Shown one piece after another: positions 32,953 to 41,475 of a DNA stretch of 64,000 bases. The number at the start of each line of letters is the position of its first letter. Within the stretch, counting starts at the first letter, position 1. A program made the position numbers and the translations under genes. Below the pieces are notes generated by a model. It searched no databases. It was not told the DNA's origin and was given only the letters and a program-made list of their open reading frames with translations. The stretch comes from a virus, in IMG/VR virus record IMGVR_UViG_3300010885_072825, positions 62,001-126,000 of that record; one strand, 5' to 3'.

Positions 32953-33068
32953 TATCGGTCTCCTTCGATGCGATTCAAAATTTCAGTACCGATCCAATAC
33001 ACGCAGACTACCATTACAAATGCTACCTCTCCGGTTGCAAGTGCATCAAATAAAGACTCTGTTGTCAT
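32952..33068 (-). CDS. 38-residue single-pass membrane peptide
   Basis: The frame reads MTTESLFDALATGEVAFVMV then VCVYWIGTEILNRIEGDR. One transmembrane segment is visible. CACAGGAAATATTTCAA precedes the ATG. It is translationally coupled to the next membrane protein. The pair may form a small membrane complex, perhaps for lysis control, but this is a guess. Confidence 0.5.
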   Translation of the reverse strand: MTTESLFDALATGEVAFVMVVCVYWIGTEILNRIEGDR

Positions 33069-33091
33069 TTGAAATATTTCCTGTGAGTTAA

Positions 33092-33120
33092 AATGATGCA
33101 GAGGTTATCTCTGCATCATT
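33092..33120 (-). terminator. terminator-like hairpin
   Basis: AATGATGCAGAG pairs with CTCTGCATCATT (12-base stem, GTTAT loop). On the minus strand it follows the stop of the VWA gene by ten bases and is followed by TTTTAAC, a short T-run. Confidence 0.7.
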
Positions 33121-33130
33121 CATAATCAAA

Positions 33131-34024
33131 TTATGCCGTTTGCAATGCGTTAGTAAACGCATATTCCAATTTACTAGCTATTTCAGATTCTGTCAAGACC
33201 TGTCGAATGCTAGTGCCTTCAGCAATCTTAATAGTAGCTGTGATAATAGCAGGCAGGTCTTTATGATCCTTCATCCTAATCACATTTGGCCCCAACAGTT
33301 CAGTCCAGTTTGCAACCACTAGCCCTGGGTTAGAACGAGCATAGCTACCTTGTTCAGCAACAATATGGAACACATTGTATTTTTGTTGAACCAATTCCAA
33401 CAGTTCGGCATTTGAATAAACTAGATGTTGTCCTTCTGTACCAAACACCGATTTCAATTGACTGGCCGTAAGAGGTTTAGGTGCCATTTCGTCACCGATA
33501 GTAAAGATGTAACCTTTTTTGCCACGTTTTTCGAGACAATCAATTGCAGTCTTAGTAAGAGCAAAATACCACGGTAGGTTATAAGATTCAGTGTTGTTTC
33601 CACCACCACCGCTTTCAATCCACATGGTGCGCAATTGTCCAATCAATGGGATTGCTCCTGCTTCAAACTGTGAAACTTGCAAAGGTGCTGAGTCTGAATA
33701 CACATCACCGATGCCCATAAACATTAGGTGAGGGTCAGTAACAGGACGTTGATCATAGATAGAATTCATGATCTCAGGTAGTTGTGTTTTGGCAATTTCA
33801 TGTGCCACAAATCCCATGCTACCAGTTACATCCAATCCAATGATAATGGATGTGGACATCGGATTAGCGTCTGAGTCTCTGGATTCACGAATTGTGATCT
33901 TGCGTGGATCCAATGCTTGTGGCATGTTGCGACTAGTAAACACTTCATGCTGAGATTTAGTTCCCAGCCCATGCGTGCTTGAATAAGTTCTATAAGTAGT
34001 ATCGTCAAATCTTGCGTTTCCCAT
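33131..34024 (-). CDS. VWA-domain phage protein
   Basis: 297 residues. IIGLDVTGSMGFVAHE is the MIDAS start (D-x-T-x-S). ESGGGGNNTESYNLPWYFAL supplies the middle ligand and IFTIGDEMAP a final acidic region. It belongs to a type of VWA protein often found in large phages next to a Met-rich protein, as here. No membrane segment is present. It is the third VWA protein of the window and ends its operon at a hairpin. Confidence 0.72.
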   Translation of the reverse strand: MGNARFDDTTYRTYSSTHGLGTKSQHEVFTSRNMPQALDPRKITIRESRDSDANPMSTSIIIGLDVTGSMGFVAHEIAKTQLPEIMNSIYDQRPVTDPHLMFMGIGDVYSDSAPLQVSQFEAGAIPLIGQLRTMWIESGGGGNNTESYNLPWYFALTKTAIDCLEKRGKKGYIFTIGDEMAPKPLTASQLKSVFGTEGQHLVYSNAELLELVQQKYNVFHIVAEQGSYARSNPGLVVANWTELLGPNVIRMKDHKDLPAIITATIKIAEGTSIRQVLTESEIASKLEYAFTNALQTA

Positions 34025-34035
34025 TGTTCTTCTCC

Positions 34036-34701
34036 TTAGGTTCTAAATGGTGTTTTAGTATTGCTGGATCCAAAAAGGCTATTTCCAGATCCCATCATTT
34101 TCTGCATCATCATCATCTGCATCATGCCGGCCATTGGGTTAGCTGTGGTTGCACCATTCATTTGACTCATCAACATTAGTGGCATGATCTTTTCCAAATC
34201 CATGTCTCCGCCACCCATCATCATCATGGGCAGCAACATGCCTTGCAGAGATCCCAAGCCATCTGCGCCACTGGGCAGCATGGTAAGCAGACTGCGCACT
34301 ACCAGCACGCCTGAATCAAACCCAAACATTTGTACTTTGGGCGGAGTCCAGCGACTGGTGGTCCCACTTGGACGAAGCAGCATAAAAGTGGTCTTGCCTT
34401 CTGCTGTGGTTTTGATTTCCGTAATCCACCCAGCACCATCTGCGCTGGTATAAATCAGATCACCAACTTTGACAGTTTCCACTGGTGTTGATTGTGCGAA
34501 TGCCGGAACAGCAAACCCAAAATCATCGAATGGATTGATCACCACAGTGGTGTCTTCGCCTGTGCCTTCAATGGTAGCAATTTCACCATCTCGAGTACGA
34601 ACACCCAGCTTGCCTGTCATTAGATCCCAAACCACGGAATCTACTTGTCTAAACATGCGTCCCATCAATTTGTCGACGCTCATATTCATCATCTTTGTCA
34701 T
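34036..34701 (-). CDS. Met-rich protein, partner of the VWA protein
   Basis: 221 residues. The first 120 residues are a beta-rich domain (LGVRTRDGEIATIEGTGEDT, VGDLIYTSADGAGWITEI). From about 140 the sequence becomes extremely methionine-rich (LLPMMMMGGGDMDLEK, MAGMMQMMMMQKMMG). It lies 11 bases upstream of the VWA gene in the same operon. The Met-rich tail may be a flexible hydrophobic contact surface. The function is unknown. Confidence 0.6.
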   Translation of the reverse strand: MTKMMNMSVDKLMGRMFRQVDSVVWDLMTGKLGVRTRDGEIATIEGTGEDTTVVINPFDDFGFAVPAFAQSTPVETVKVGDLIYTSADGAGWITEIKTTAEGKTTFMLLRPSGTTSRWTPPKVQMFGFDSGVLVVRSLLTMLPSGADGLGSLQGMLLPMMMMGGGDMDLEKIMPLMLMSQMNGATTANPMAGMMQMMMMQKMMGSGNSLFGSSNTKTPFRT

Positions 34702-34734
34702 TTTATTTTCCTCTTTGTTTTGAAAGTTAATTTA

Positions 34735-35004
34735 TTATAGTTCTAGTCCTAGTGCAACTCGTTCTTCTCTTGTGAGTTTTGTAAGTGCTGCATTTCGAAG
34801 ATCATTTGCCAAATGGTTTTTGTGCCATTTGATAAATTCTTCCTTGTCAACACCAGCTTCTTTATAGTCCAATAGTTCATATGCTTTTTCATAGCTACCA
34901 TACACAATTTTTAGTAGATTCATAGTTGCGCAAAGCACGCGTTGAGTCATCTTGAAGCATTCTTCATCATCGTTATAAAAATTGTTTTTAATATCACATA
35001 CCAT
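34735..35004 (-). CDS. small hypothetical protein
   Basis: 89 residues from the ATG at 35004, with GAGAGG eight bases before it. Helical with several cysteines early on (VCDIKNNFYNDDEECFKMTQ). Not recognised. Confidence 0.55.
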   Translation of the reverse strand: MVCDIKNNFYNDDEECFKMTQRVLCATMNLLKIVYGSYEKAYELLDYKEAGVDKEEFIKWHKNHLANDLRNAALTKLTREERVALGLEL

Positions 35005-35023
35005 TTTCAAATCCTCTCTATCA

Positions 35024-36025
35024 CTACTTCTGCAAAAATGGCCGGATAGTGGTCATTTGTGGTCGATCCTGTCCATTAACAGGTTCTATTGTTTGGAAAT
35101 AATTACCCCACCAGGGTCCTCCAGCCCAGTAGGTCCATCCCATCCAAACGTCATTATTGGTGGAATAATAAGTTAGCATTGCAGTCAACCCCGACAAACA
35201 GTTGGGATCCGCACTGGCGCCAAACTCACCCACAAATGCTCGGTAATGATTAGCACGTAACCAAGCTGTTGCTGCGGTGAGATTATTGACCACGTCATTT
35301 GGGCTCATACAGGTTGTGCCAGTACCTGAGAAATTACCATCCAAATATTCATGCATTTCAATTGCAAAATTATTTGCAGGATCTTGAATGCCAGTAAATC
35401 CCGCTGCATTAGTTGCGGTCCAATCATGTGCCCCATCCCATCCGGCTCCGGGAATGAGAATCAAATTATTAGCATTAGCTGCTCTAATAGCTGGGATCAC
35501 TGCATTAACAGTTGCTCTCCATCCGGATACATTTTGAGAAGCAGGTTCATTCATTAACCCAAACACAACCTGTTTATCTGATGGCCATTGATTGGCCAAT
35601 TGGGTCCAAAGATTTACAAAAGCTGTGATGGGTACTGCGGCGGATCCAATAGGCTGACCTCGATAGTTTCCAAAATCATGTACGTCAAGAACCACAGTGG
35701 CTCCTGAATACTTGATCATAGCCACTGTGGCTTGCAAACGTGCTAGCTCACCTGGATCCAGTGGACCATTAAGTGTGGGTTGAATGCGTTCCCAAAGAAA
35801 CGGAACTCGAAATACATTGACGCCTTTGCCAACATAATAGGTGACTTCCGCTTGGTTAGGATATGTGTAGTCAAAGAATGGTCTACCAGGTAGTGCTCCA
35901 CCATTAAATTCCGCACCGGACAAATTAACTCCGGTTAGTGGTACAGGGTTAAATGCAGCTGAGCTTGCAGGTGTTGCAAGTGCAAGACTGGTAGCGGATA
36001 AAAGCAGTGCAATAGTGTGTTTCAT
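35024..36025 (-). CDS. secreted GH5-family glycoside hydrolase (cellulase/mannanase type)
   Basis: 333 residues. A signal peptide MKHTIALLLSATSLALATPA ends at the A-S-S-A-A site near residue 24. The TIM-barrel markers of GH5 follow: FRVPFLWERIQP, VVLDVHDFGNYRG, VFGLMNEP with acid/base E160, EMHEYLD, and FVGEFGAS with nucleophile E267. GH5 enzymes hydrolyse beta-1,4-glucans or mannans. Export by the host Sec system is implied. Such an enzyme has no role in standard virion assembly, so it is an auxiliary gene or an exopolysaccharide depolymerase. Substrate cannot be fixed by sequence. Confidence 0.88.
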   Translation of the reverse strand: MKHTIALLLSATSLALATPASSAAFNPVPLTGVNLSGAEFNGGALPGRPFFDYTYPNQAEVTYYVGKGVNVFRVPFLWERIQPTLNGPLDPGELARLQATVAMIKYSGATVVLDVHDFGNYRGQPIGSAAVPITAFVNLWTQLANQWPSDKQVVFGLMNEPASQNVSGWRATVNAVIPAIRAANANNLILIPGAGWDGAHDWTATNAAGFTGIQDPANNFAIEMHEYLDGNFSGTGTTCMSPNDVVNNLTAATAWLRANHYRAFVGEFGASADPNCLSGLTAMLTYYSTNNDVWMGWTYWAGGPWWGNYFQTIEPVNGQDRPQMTTIRPFLQK

Positions 36026-36141
36026 GGGCGTTTCCTCGTGTGTGTTAATAATGCAATATATTTTTTATCTTGTCACGACATATTATCAAAATTTTTAAAC
36101 AGCATGACTAAATAATCATGTAATTTAAAAAAGGCTTCTTA

Positions 36142-37068
36142 ATGCATAATTTATGTCCGGTATGTCAATTTCCTAAAAAACATTCTATAGAAAAACCAAC
36201 AATGCCATCTTTATGGAGTAGAACATGTGGGCAAAAATCATGCATAAAAATTTTAACCCAACAAACTAATTTAGAACAGTTTGGTCATATTTCTAATTTA
36301 CATCGTAAATTAGAAAATGGAAACACTGTACTTCAAGAAACAATGTTAAATAAATATCAAGTTTTTAATGTTTCTCAAATAGATAGTGTTAAACAGAAAA
36401 AACAAGAAACCTGTTTAGAAAATTTTGGAGTACCATGGCCGATGCAATCTGCATTAGTAAAACAAAAATCTGTTGAAACTGTTCTTGAAAAATATGGAGT
36501 CACTAATGTTTCTAAATCTCCATCTGTTATTGCAAAAATTAAACAAACTCAAATTGATAAGTATGGTTGTTATTTTATGCAAACCTCTGAAGGAAAAGAG
36601 TTGTTAAAAAATATTTGCCGAGAAAAATACGGAGTAGATTGGTATTTTAATTCGGAACATTTCAAAACTCAATTAGAAGCTAGAAACCTTGAACTATTTG
36701 GTGTAACTAATCCTTTCTATTCATCTGTGGTACAATCTCAAATAGCTAAAAGAAATGGTAAGGGTAAATCAAAAGAAGAAACTAAATGGTTAGATTCTTT
36801 ATGCATTGATGAAACCTTTCGACAATATCCGATCACAGGAAAAAGTGGGAAAACATATATGGTTGATGGGTTTGATCCGATTACTAATACTGTTTATGAA
36901 TGGAATGGTTCTTTTTGGCATGGTAACCCAGATTATTATGATTCGCATATATCACATCCTGTCAAAAAGAACAAAACGTTTGGTGAATTATATGAACAAA
37001 CTGTTGCTAGAGAACAAGACATGTTAGACGCTGGATACGAACTCATAGCTAAATGGTCAGTATTGTAG
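36142..37068 (+). CDS. free-standing homing-type endonuclease (VSR-like fold) with YG repeats
   Basis: 308 residues. The N-terminal zinc-like part (CPVCQF, CGQKSC) precedes four to five repeats of about 30 residues with the pattern E-T-x-L-x-K-Y-G-V-x-N-x-S-x-S (ETVLEKYGVTNVSKSP), a DNA-binding array. The C-terminus (TYMVDGFDPITNTVYEWNGS, FWHGNP, ELIAKWSVL) resembles the VSR/EDxHD nuclease fold. It lies opposite to its neighbours, is more AT-rich than they are, and overlaps the NAMPT gene by 20 bases at the 3' end. It is probably a mobile homing endonuclease. Confidence 0.75.
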   Translation: MHNLCPVCQFPKKHSIEKPTMPSLWSRTCGQKSCIKILTQQTNLEQFGHISNLHRKLENGNTVLQETMLNKYQVFNVSQIDSVKQKKQETCLENFGVPWPMQSALVKQKSVETVLEKYGVTNVSKSPSVIAKIKQTQIDKYGCYFMQTSEGKELLKNICREKYGVDWYFNSEHFKTQLEARNLELFGVTNPFYSSVVQSQIAKRNGKGKSKEETKWLDSLCIDETFRQYPITGKSGKTYMVDGFDPITNTVYEWNGSFWHGNPDYYDSHISHPVKKNKTFGELYEQTVAREQDMLDAGYELIAKWSVL

Positions 37069-38386
37069 AATTTGCGCGACTACGGATTGTATCTAATGTG
37101 TCATTTACTAAGAGTTTTCCTTCTTTATAATAATCAATCAACAATTTATGATCCAATCTTCCACCTTTGCTACGTTTCCCATTATCAGTGATCGGACTTT
37201 TTACGGTGTCTCTCCATTCATTCCTAACTCGAATAGCAGATGTTTTTTGCGCAAATGAGAAATCATCTCGATTTACATTTTGAAGTAATCCTCCGCCACT
37301 ACCATAAATTACACATTCTGGAGCATACCCCAATTGCTCAACCATTATGGTAAGCTCTTCAAATGTACGTCGATTGATACCATCTCCTTGAATAATACCA
37401 ACATTTTTGAGCACTTTATATCCTTTACTATTAATAGTAACGCCAAAGCCTGCTTCCAGCATATTTAAAATACGCGGAATAACTTCGGTGGGTTCACCAG
37501 AATCCGGGCGCACTACCCATTTAACGCCGGATTCAACAATGCGGTCTCGATATTCATCGCATAGTAGTTGAACTTCTCGATAAATGTCATACCCGTCCAT
37601 TACTGCGGAAATAATAGCACCGGGCTTTGCAAACTTTTCAAGCAATCTATCGAAATATTCTCTGGCGCCATCGATTCCATAACTAGTTTCTACAGAATGC
37701 TCAGTGGCAACAACTGAATATCCTGCCATATCACAATTATAATATTCTCGGGCTGCTACAAGTGCAACTAAATCATCAGTGCCTCGGAAATATAACAGGT
37801 GTGCTAGACCACCAATTTCTGCGGTTTCCCTAGAACTAACACCTCGGCTTGCAAAAGAATGCAAGGAAAATTCCAACATTGTTGGATTATCACTACTCAA
37901 ATCATAAATCTTTTTTAAGTGTTCATAACTAATTCGATCTAAACTTGCAATAGTTGTTGGATACCAAATACCGCGTTGAAGACTAGTTTCAACAAATGAT
38001 GCTAACCAAAATAGTCGGGAATCATCACATTCAACAGTAACAATTGGCGTTAAACTGTTAACCAATGTTCCTTCCGGAACACCTCGAATTGTAAATGGAA
38101 TATATCCATTGTATTTTGATACTAGATATTCCCAATCAGATGTATCAAAAGGCATACCATGCTTGACAGCAATATCTTGTGCAAGTTGAATATTTTCAAA
38201 CGTAATAGGATTCATTAGATTTTTCTTGATCCACATTTGCAGACCAAAAGGCACAATAATCTGATTGGGTTTTCTTGCTTCGATATACGAAAACATAGCA
38301 TTAGTGCCTTCTGGATAGGCATATTTATGAGATAGTTTATAGGAATCTGCATCAAGCAGGAAGGAAATAGTATTCAAAATCGTCAT
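37049..38386 (-). CDS. nadV: nicotinamide phosphoribosyltransferase (NAMPT)
   Basis: 445 residues from the ATG at 38386 (GGGAG eight bases before). DADSYKLSHKYAYPEGTNAM starts the family pattern. FASRGVSSRETAEIGGLAHL, VMDGYDIYRE, VVRPDSGEPTEVIPR, IQGDGINRRTFEEL and SGGGLLQNVNRDDFSFA form the phosphoribosyl and nicotinamide sites. It makes NMN from nicotinamide and PRPP. The next gene upstream encodes the NMN adenylyltransferase that completes NAD synthesis, so the two form a salvage pathway. The length is close to other bacterial and phage NAMPTs (about 460-490). Confidence 0.92.
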   Translation of the reverse strand: MTILNTISFLLDADSYKLSHKYAYPEGTNAMFSYIEARKPNQIIVPFGLQMWIKKNLMNPITFENIQLAQDIAVKHGMPFDTSDWEYLVSKYNGYIPFTIRGVPEGTLVNSLTPIVTVECDDSRLFWLASFVETSLQRGIWYPTTIASLDRISYEHLKKIYDLSSDNPTMLEFSLHSFASRGVSSRETAEIGGLAHLLYFRGTDDLVALVAAREYYNCDMAGYSVVATEHSVETSYGIDGAREYFDRLLEKFAKPGAIISAVMDGYDIYREVQLLCDEYRDRIVESGVKWVVRPDSGEPTEVIPRILNMLEAGFGVTINSKGYKVLKNVGIIQGDGINRRTFEELTIMVEQLGYAPECVIYGSGGGLLQNVNRDDFSFAQKTSAIRVRNEWRDTVKSPITDNGKRSKGGRLDHKLLIDYYKEGKLLVNDTLDTIRSRANSTILTI

Positions 38387-38421
38387 GTTCAAGTCTCCCT
38401 TGAGGTTTAAGTTTAAAATGT

Positions 38422-39603
38422 TTATAGTCCAAGAATTTTAGAAATCACATCAAAATGGTCTTCAAAAAAGGGTTCGCTTGTGATTTCACTAAATGGCAAC
38501 CAAAAAGCAGCATCAGCATCATCAGCGCCTTCAACTTCCGGAAAATTATTAGCAAGCGGACCACGCACATCCGGAAGGTATGTTTGGTCATTGAGTTTAA
38601 AGTGAAACACCTTGCTGTATACTCGACCACGATCAGATCTGTGTGGATGGTCTGCGTCAAATGTGGTTGCAATAGATCCTCGCAATACCGGTTCAGGTAC
38701 CTTGAGTCGAGTTTCTTCACGTAATTCTCGAAGAGCAGCCGACAGCAGAGTTTCATCTGGGTTCACATGCCCACCCGGCATTGCCAACAGACTGTTACCA
38801 ATTTCACCAGCACGACGAATTACCAACACATGTCCTGATTGAGTTACCAGCGCGTCTGCACAGATTTCCTGAACAGGATATTCTGCGTGTCTCTGTCTGC
38901 GTTGTTTGTATTCAACGCTGGATGTAATGTATCTTTGAATCTGATCATATTCATTGTGATCTTCAAATTCCTGCAAAGATTTTAGCACAGCAGGATCCAC
39001 TCGGTTCTTCAAATAAGACCATTTGCTGTCATTAAGCAACACATTGGTGTCTACACCAAAGTAAGCATTTCGAATATCAGTTGCATTCAGAGGATTGAGA
39101 AAACGCACATTCACGTTGCCACATTGTGGGAACAGTTTGAGATAATAGCTGGAGCTGTCTTTGCTGCAACCAATCAAACCGATCTTTCGATTGCGACTGA
39201 CATTACCAAACTTGGTTTCCATAACTTCCTTGACAATGTTTTGTACTTGTGCAAGCCAAAGCTCGTCTCGATAAGTAAAATCTTCGAGTGGTTGAATCAG
39301 CAACTTGCTGTTCGGAACATGTGTAAAGCTATTGCGAATCATGTCTCGACGTTCTGTCCAAGACCAAGGATTGCGTGGATGTCTGGGTCTGTATGCTGAA
39401 CCAATCAAAACCAAAACTTTTTTGGATTTTTTCAGTGCAATATCAATTACTCGCTTGTGTCCAAGATGGAATGGTTGCATACGACCAATAAACACAAGAA
39501 GATCATATTCTTCGTCGTGTAGATTGCCTTCGTAAAGGTCTTCAATTTCAATTATGGGGTTATAGATATCGTCCGAATAGGACGGGGTGTTTTGTGTTTT
39601 CAT
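38422..39603 (-). CDS. nadM: bifunctional NMN adenylyltransferase / Nudix hydrolase
   Basis: 393 residues. The N-terminal domain (about 30-215) has [13 protein letters not shown] (nucleotidyltransferase H-x-G-H) and [20 protein letters not shown], the NMN adenylyltransferase signature. The C-terminal domain has the Nudix box [20 protein letters not shown] followed by ET, as in ADP-ribose pyrophosphatases. The first domain turns NMN plus ATP into NAD; the second would hydrolyse ADP-ribose or NAD-related compounds. The gene is 36 bases upstream of nadV in the same transcript. TTGACA with a -10 overlapping an ATAAATAG box lies in front. Confidence 0.9.
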   Translation of the reverse strand: MKTQNTPSYSDDIYNPIIEIEDLYEGNLHDEEYDLLVFIGRMQPFHLGHKRVIDIALKKSKKVLVLIGSAYRPRHPRNPWSWTERRDMIRNSFTHVPNSKLLIQPLEDFTYRDELWLAQVQNIVKEVMETKFGNVSRNRKIGLIGCSKDSSSYYLKLFPQCGNVNVRFLNPLNATDIRNAYFGVDTNVLLNDSKWSYLKNRVDPAVLKSLQEFEDHNEYDQIQRYITSSVEYKQRRQRHAEYPVQEICADALVTQSGHVLVIRRAGEIGNSLLAMPGGHVNPDETLLSAALRELREETRLKVPEPVLRGSIATTFDADHPHRSDRGRVYSKVFHFKLNDQTYLPDVRGPLANNFPEVEGADDADAAFWLPFSEITSEPFFEDHFDVISKILGL

Positions 39604-39627
39604 CGTCGAGACTCCCTCGTTACCTTC

Positions 39628-39634
39628 TATTTAT
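39628..39634 (-). promoter_or_regulatory. late box overlapping a possible sigma70 -10 of the NAD operon
   Basis: Minus strand GCATAAATAG, 25 bases before the ATG at 39603. A TTGACA lies 17 bases further upstream (39653-39658), so one site could serve both kinds of polymerase. Confidence 0.5.
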
Positions 39635-39663
39635 GCTCAATTGCCGATTGTTTGTCAACTAAT

Positions 39664-40029
39664 CTAAAGATTATTTTGATTTTCTTTTTGCATCCAAAGC
39701 GTCTCAAATATTTTCAATGATCTAACTTCCAAAGAATTCATTGCAATTCGCCGCCCCTGTTCAATACCAACTTGAATAGCCGCTGCAATAATTACTTCAA
39801 GTGCGTCCCGCCCCTGTTCTTCTAAATCATATGCTAGTGATGTTTGAGTGAATTTTGTTTTAATACCATGTGACACATGTAGACTACCGTGTTCATATCC
39901 ATCATATATGATGTCTTTATCTATATTCTTTCGTTTGAGATCATATGCAAATCTAATAGATTTGATAAAAGGTTTTACCAATTCTTCAAAATCAACCGGT
40001 TGATTATCGGCAGGCCAAGTTTTTGTCAT
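39664..40029 (-). CDS. hypothetical protein
   Basis: 121 residues. Alpha-helical with LVKPFIKSIRFAYDLKRKNI and ALEVIIAAAIQVGIEQGRR. It lies between the sigma factor and the NAD operon in the same direction. Not recognised. Confidence 0.55.
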   Translation of the reverse strand: MTKTWPADNQPVDFEELVKPFIKSIRFAYDLKRKNIDKDIIYDGYEHGSLHVSHGIKTKFTQTSLAYDLEEQGRDALEVIIAAAIQVGIEQGRRIAMNSLEVRSLKIFETLWMQKENQNNL

Positions 40030-40053
40030 TTGTATAACTCGTGTGTTTGAAAT

Positions 40054-41475
40054 TCAATTTTCATCATAAACTTTTGCAAGTTCTTTCATTTTAGTGGGAT
40101 TACGAAGCTTTGTCAATGCCTTGCTTTCAATCTGTCGAACTCGTTCTCGAGTCACATTAAACTCACGACCAATTTCTTCTAATGTGTATTCATTCTTTGC
40201 ACCAATTCCGAACCGCATTCGAATCACACGTTCTTCCTTGCTATTCAAACTGTTGAGTACTCTGCCAACCGCTCGGCTTTTGTCAACTGCATTCAGATTC
40301 TCAATTACGTTTACGCTGGATTCATCTGAAATCAGTTCACCAATTGTATTTTCAGAATCTTGACTTGCGGGACGATCCAAACTGGTTGGTTCAATAGCTG
40401 CTCGCTGTGCTTGTATAATTTTCTCCACTGATAGATTGATTAGTGGTGACAGCTCTTCCGCAGATGGTTCTCGACCAGTCTTATAAACCCAGTCACGAGT
40501 TGCCAATTTAATTTTTTTAATATTATCTAGAATGTGTCCAGGAATTCTGATGGTCTTGGTTTGTTCACCCAGTGCTTTCATAATGCCCTGTCGGATCCAC
40601 CAGGTTGCGTATGTGGAAAAACGATAACCCAATTGCCACTTATATCTTTCAACAGCTTTGATGAGTCCAATATTACCTTCTTGAATTAGATCAAGCAGAA
40701 TCTGTTGATTATTGTGACTGTATTTCTTAGCAACACTGACCACTAGACGCAAGTTACTGACCACCATCTTTTGAATGGCCGCATCCTTCAAACTGTTCTG
40801 CGTCTTAAGTGTTCTGACAATTGACCGAAGTTCTTCACTGGTTAAACCGGTTTGATTGACCAGGGTTTCAATTTCAGCAACTATACCAGCAATTGATTCA
40901 GACTGTTCTGTTTGGAATTTTTGCCAGGACAGTGGCAATTGCTTGCTACCAATTTGAGTTTCTGAACCAATGTATTCTTGAATAAAATCAGTTCTAGTGA
41001 TTCCGGATTTTTGAGCCAGTCGAAGCATCGCACCATCACAGGCCGTGATTTTTTGATTCAATCGAGTAATTTGATCAATTAGAGTTGCAATACTAGCTGA
41101 ATTAATTGGCAGATCATTAAATTTCTGTACCAGTTCAGCCTTCTTAATCGTATCTAAAAGATATTCTTTTGCCAGAGATTTTACAATTGCTAGATTTTCC
41201 GGAGTGATATTTGCATCTTCCAGTTCTAGATCAAACACATCAGTTGGTAAAACAGTTTGTTTTTCAATACCATCAATCCAACCAATTATGGTATTAACTG
41301 TGAGTGGGATTGCAAAAAGGGTATCGATAATGATACGCTTACTGTTTTCAATTTGTTGGCTGATTTCAATCTCTTGCTTGTGATTGATCAGCGGCGCCTT
41401 CTTCACATCATTAAGATAAAGTTTAATCGGGTCTTGATACCCCGTTGGGTCTTTTTCTTTGGTCACTGTCTTCAC
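40054..41475 (-). CDS. rpoD: primary-type sigma70 factor (RpoD-like)
   Basis: 473 residues from a GTG at 41475, with TAGGAG nine bases before it. Region 1.2 (IKLYLNDVKKAPLINHKQEI), regions 2.1-2.4 (NLRLVVSVAKKYSH, LDLIQEGNIGLIKAVERYKW, YRFSTYATWWIRQG), region 3 (TIRIPGHILDNI) and region 4.2 (YTLEEIGREFNVTRERVRQI) are all present. It therefore can bind both -10 and -35 elements like a housekeeping sigma. Region 1.1 is lacking. T4-like phages normally carry only the short late sigma gp55, so a complete factor is unusual. It overlaps the o-spanin gene by 53 bases. Confidence 0.9.
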   Translation of the reverse strand: MKTVTKEKDPTGYQDPIKLYLNDVKKAPLINHKQEIEISQQIENSKRIIIDTLFAIPLTVNTIIGWIDGIEKQTVLPTDVFDLELEDANITPENLAIVKSLAKEYLLDTIKKAELVQKFNDLPINSASIATLIDQITRLNQKITACDGAMLRLAQKSGITRTDFIQEYIGSETQIGSKQLPLSWQKFQTEQSESIAGIVAEIETLVNQTGLTSEELRSIVRTLKTQNSLKDAAIQKMVVSNLRLVVSVAKKYSHNNQQILLDLIQEGNIGLIKAVERYKWQLGYRFSTYATWWIRQGIMKALGEQTKTIRIPGHILDNIKKIKLATRDWVYKTGREPSAEELSPLINLSVEKIIQAQRAAIEPTSLDRPASQDSENTIGELISDESSVNVIENLNAVDKSRAVGRVLNSLNSKEERVIRMRFGIGAKNEYTLEEIGREFNVTRERVRQIESKALTKLRNPTKMKELAKVYDEN

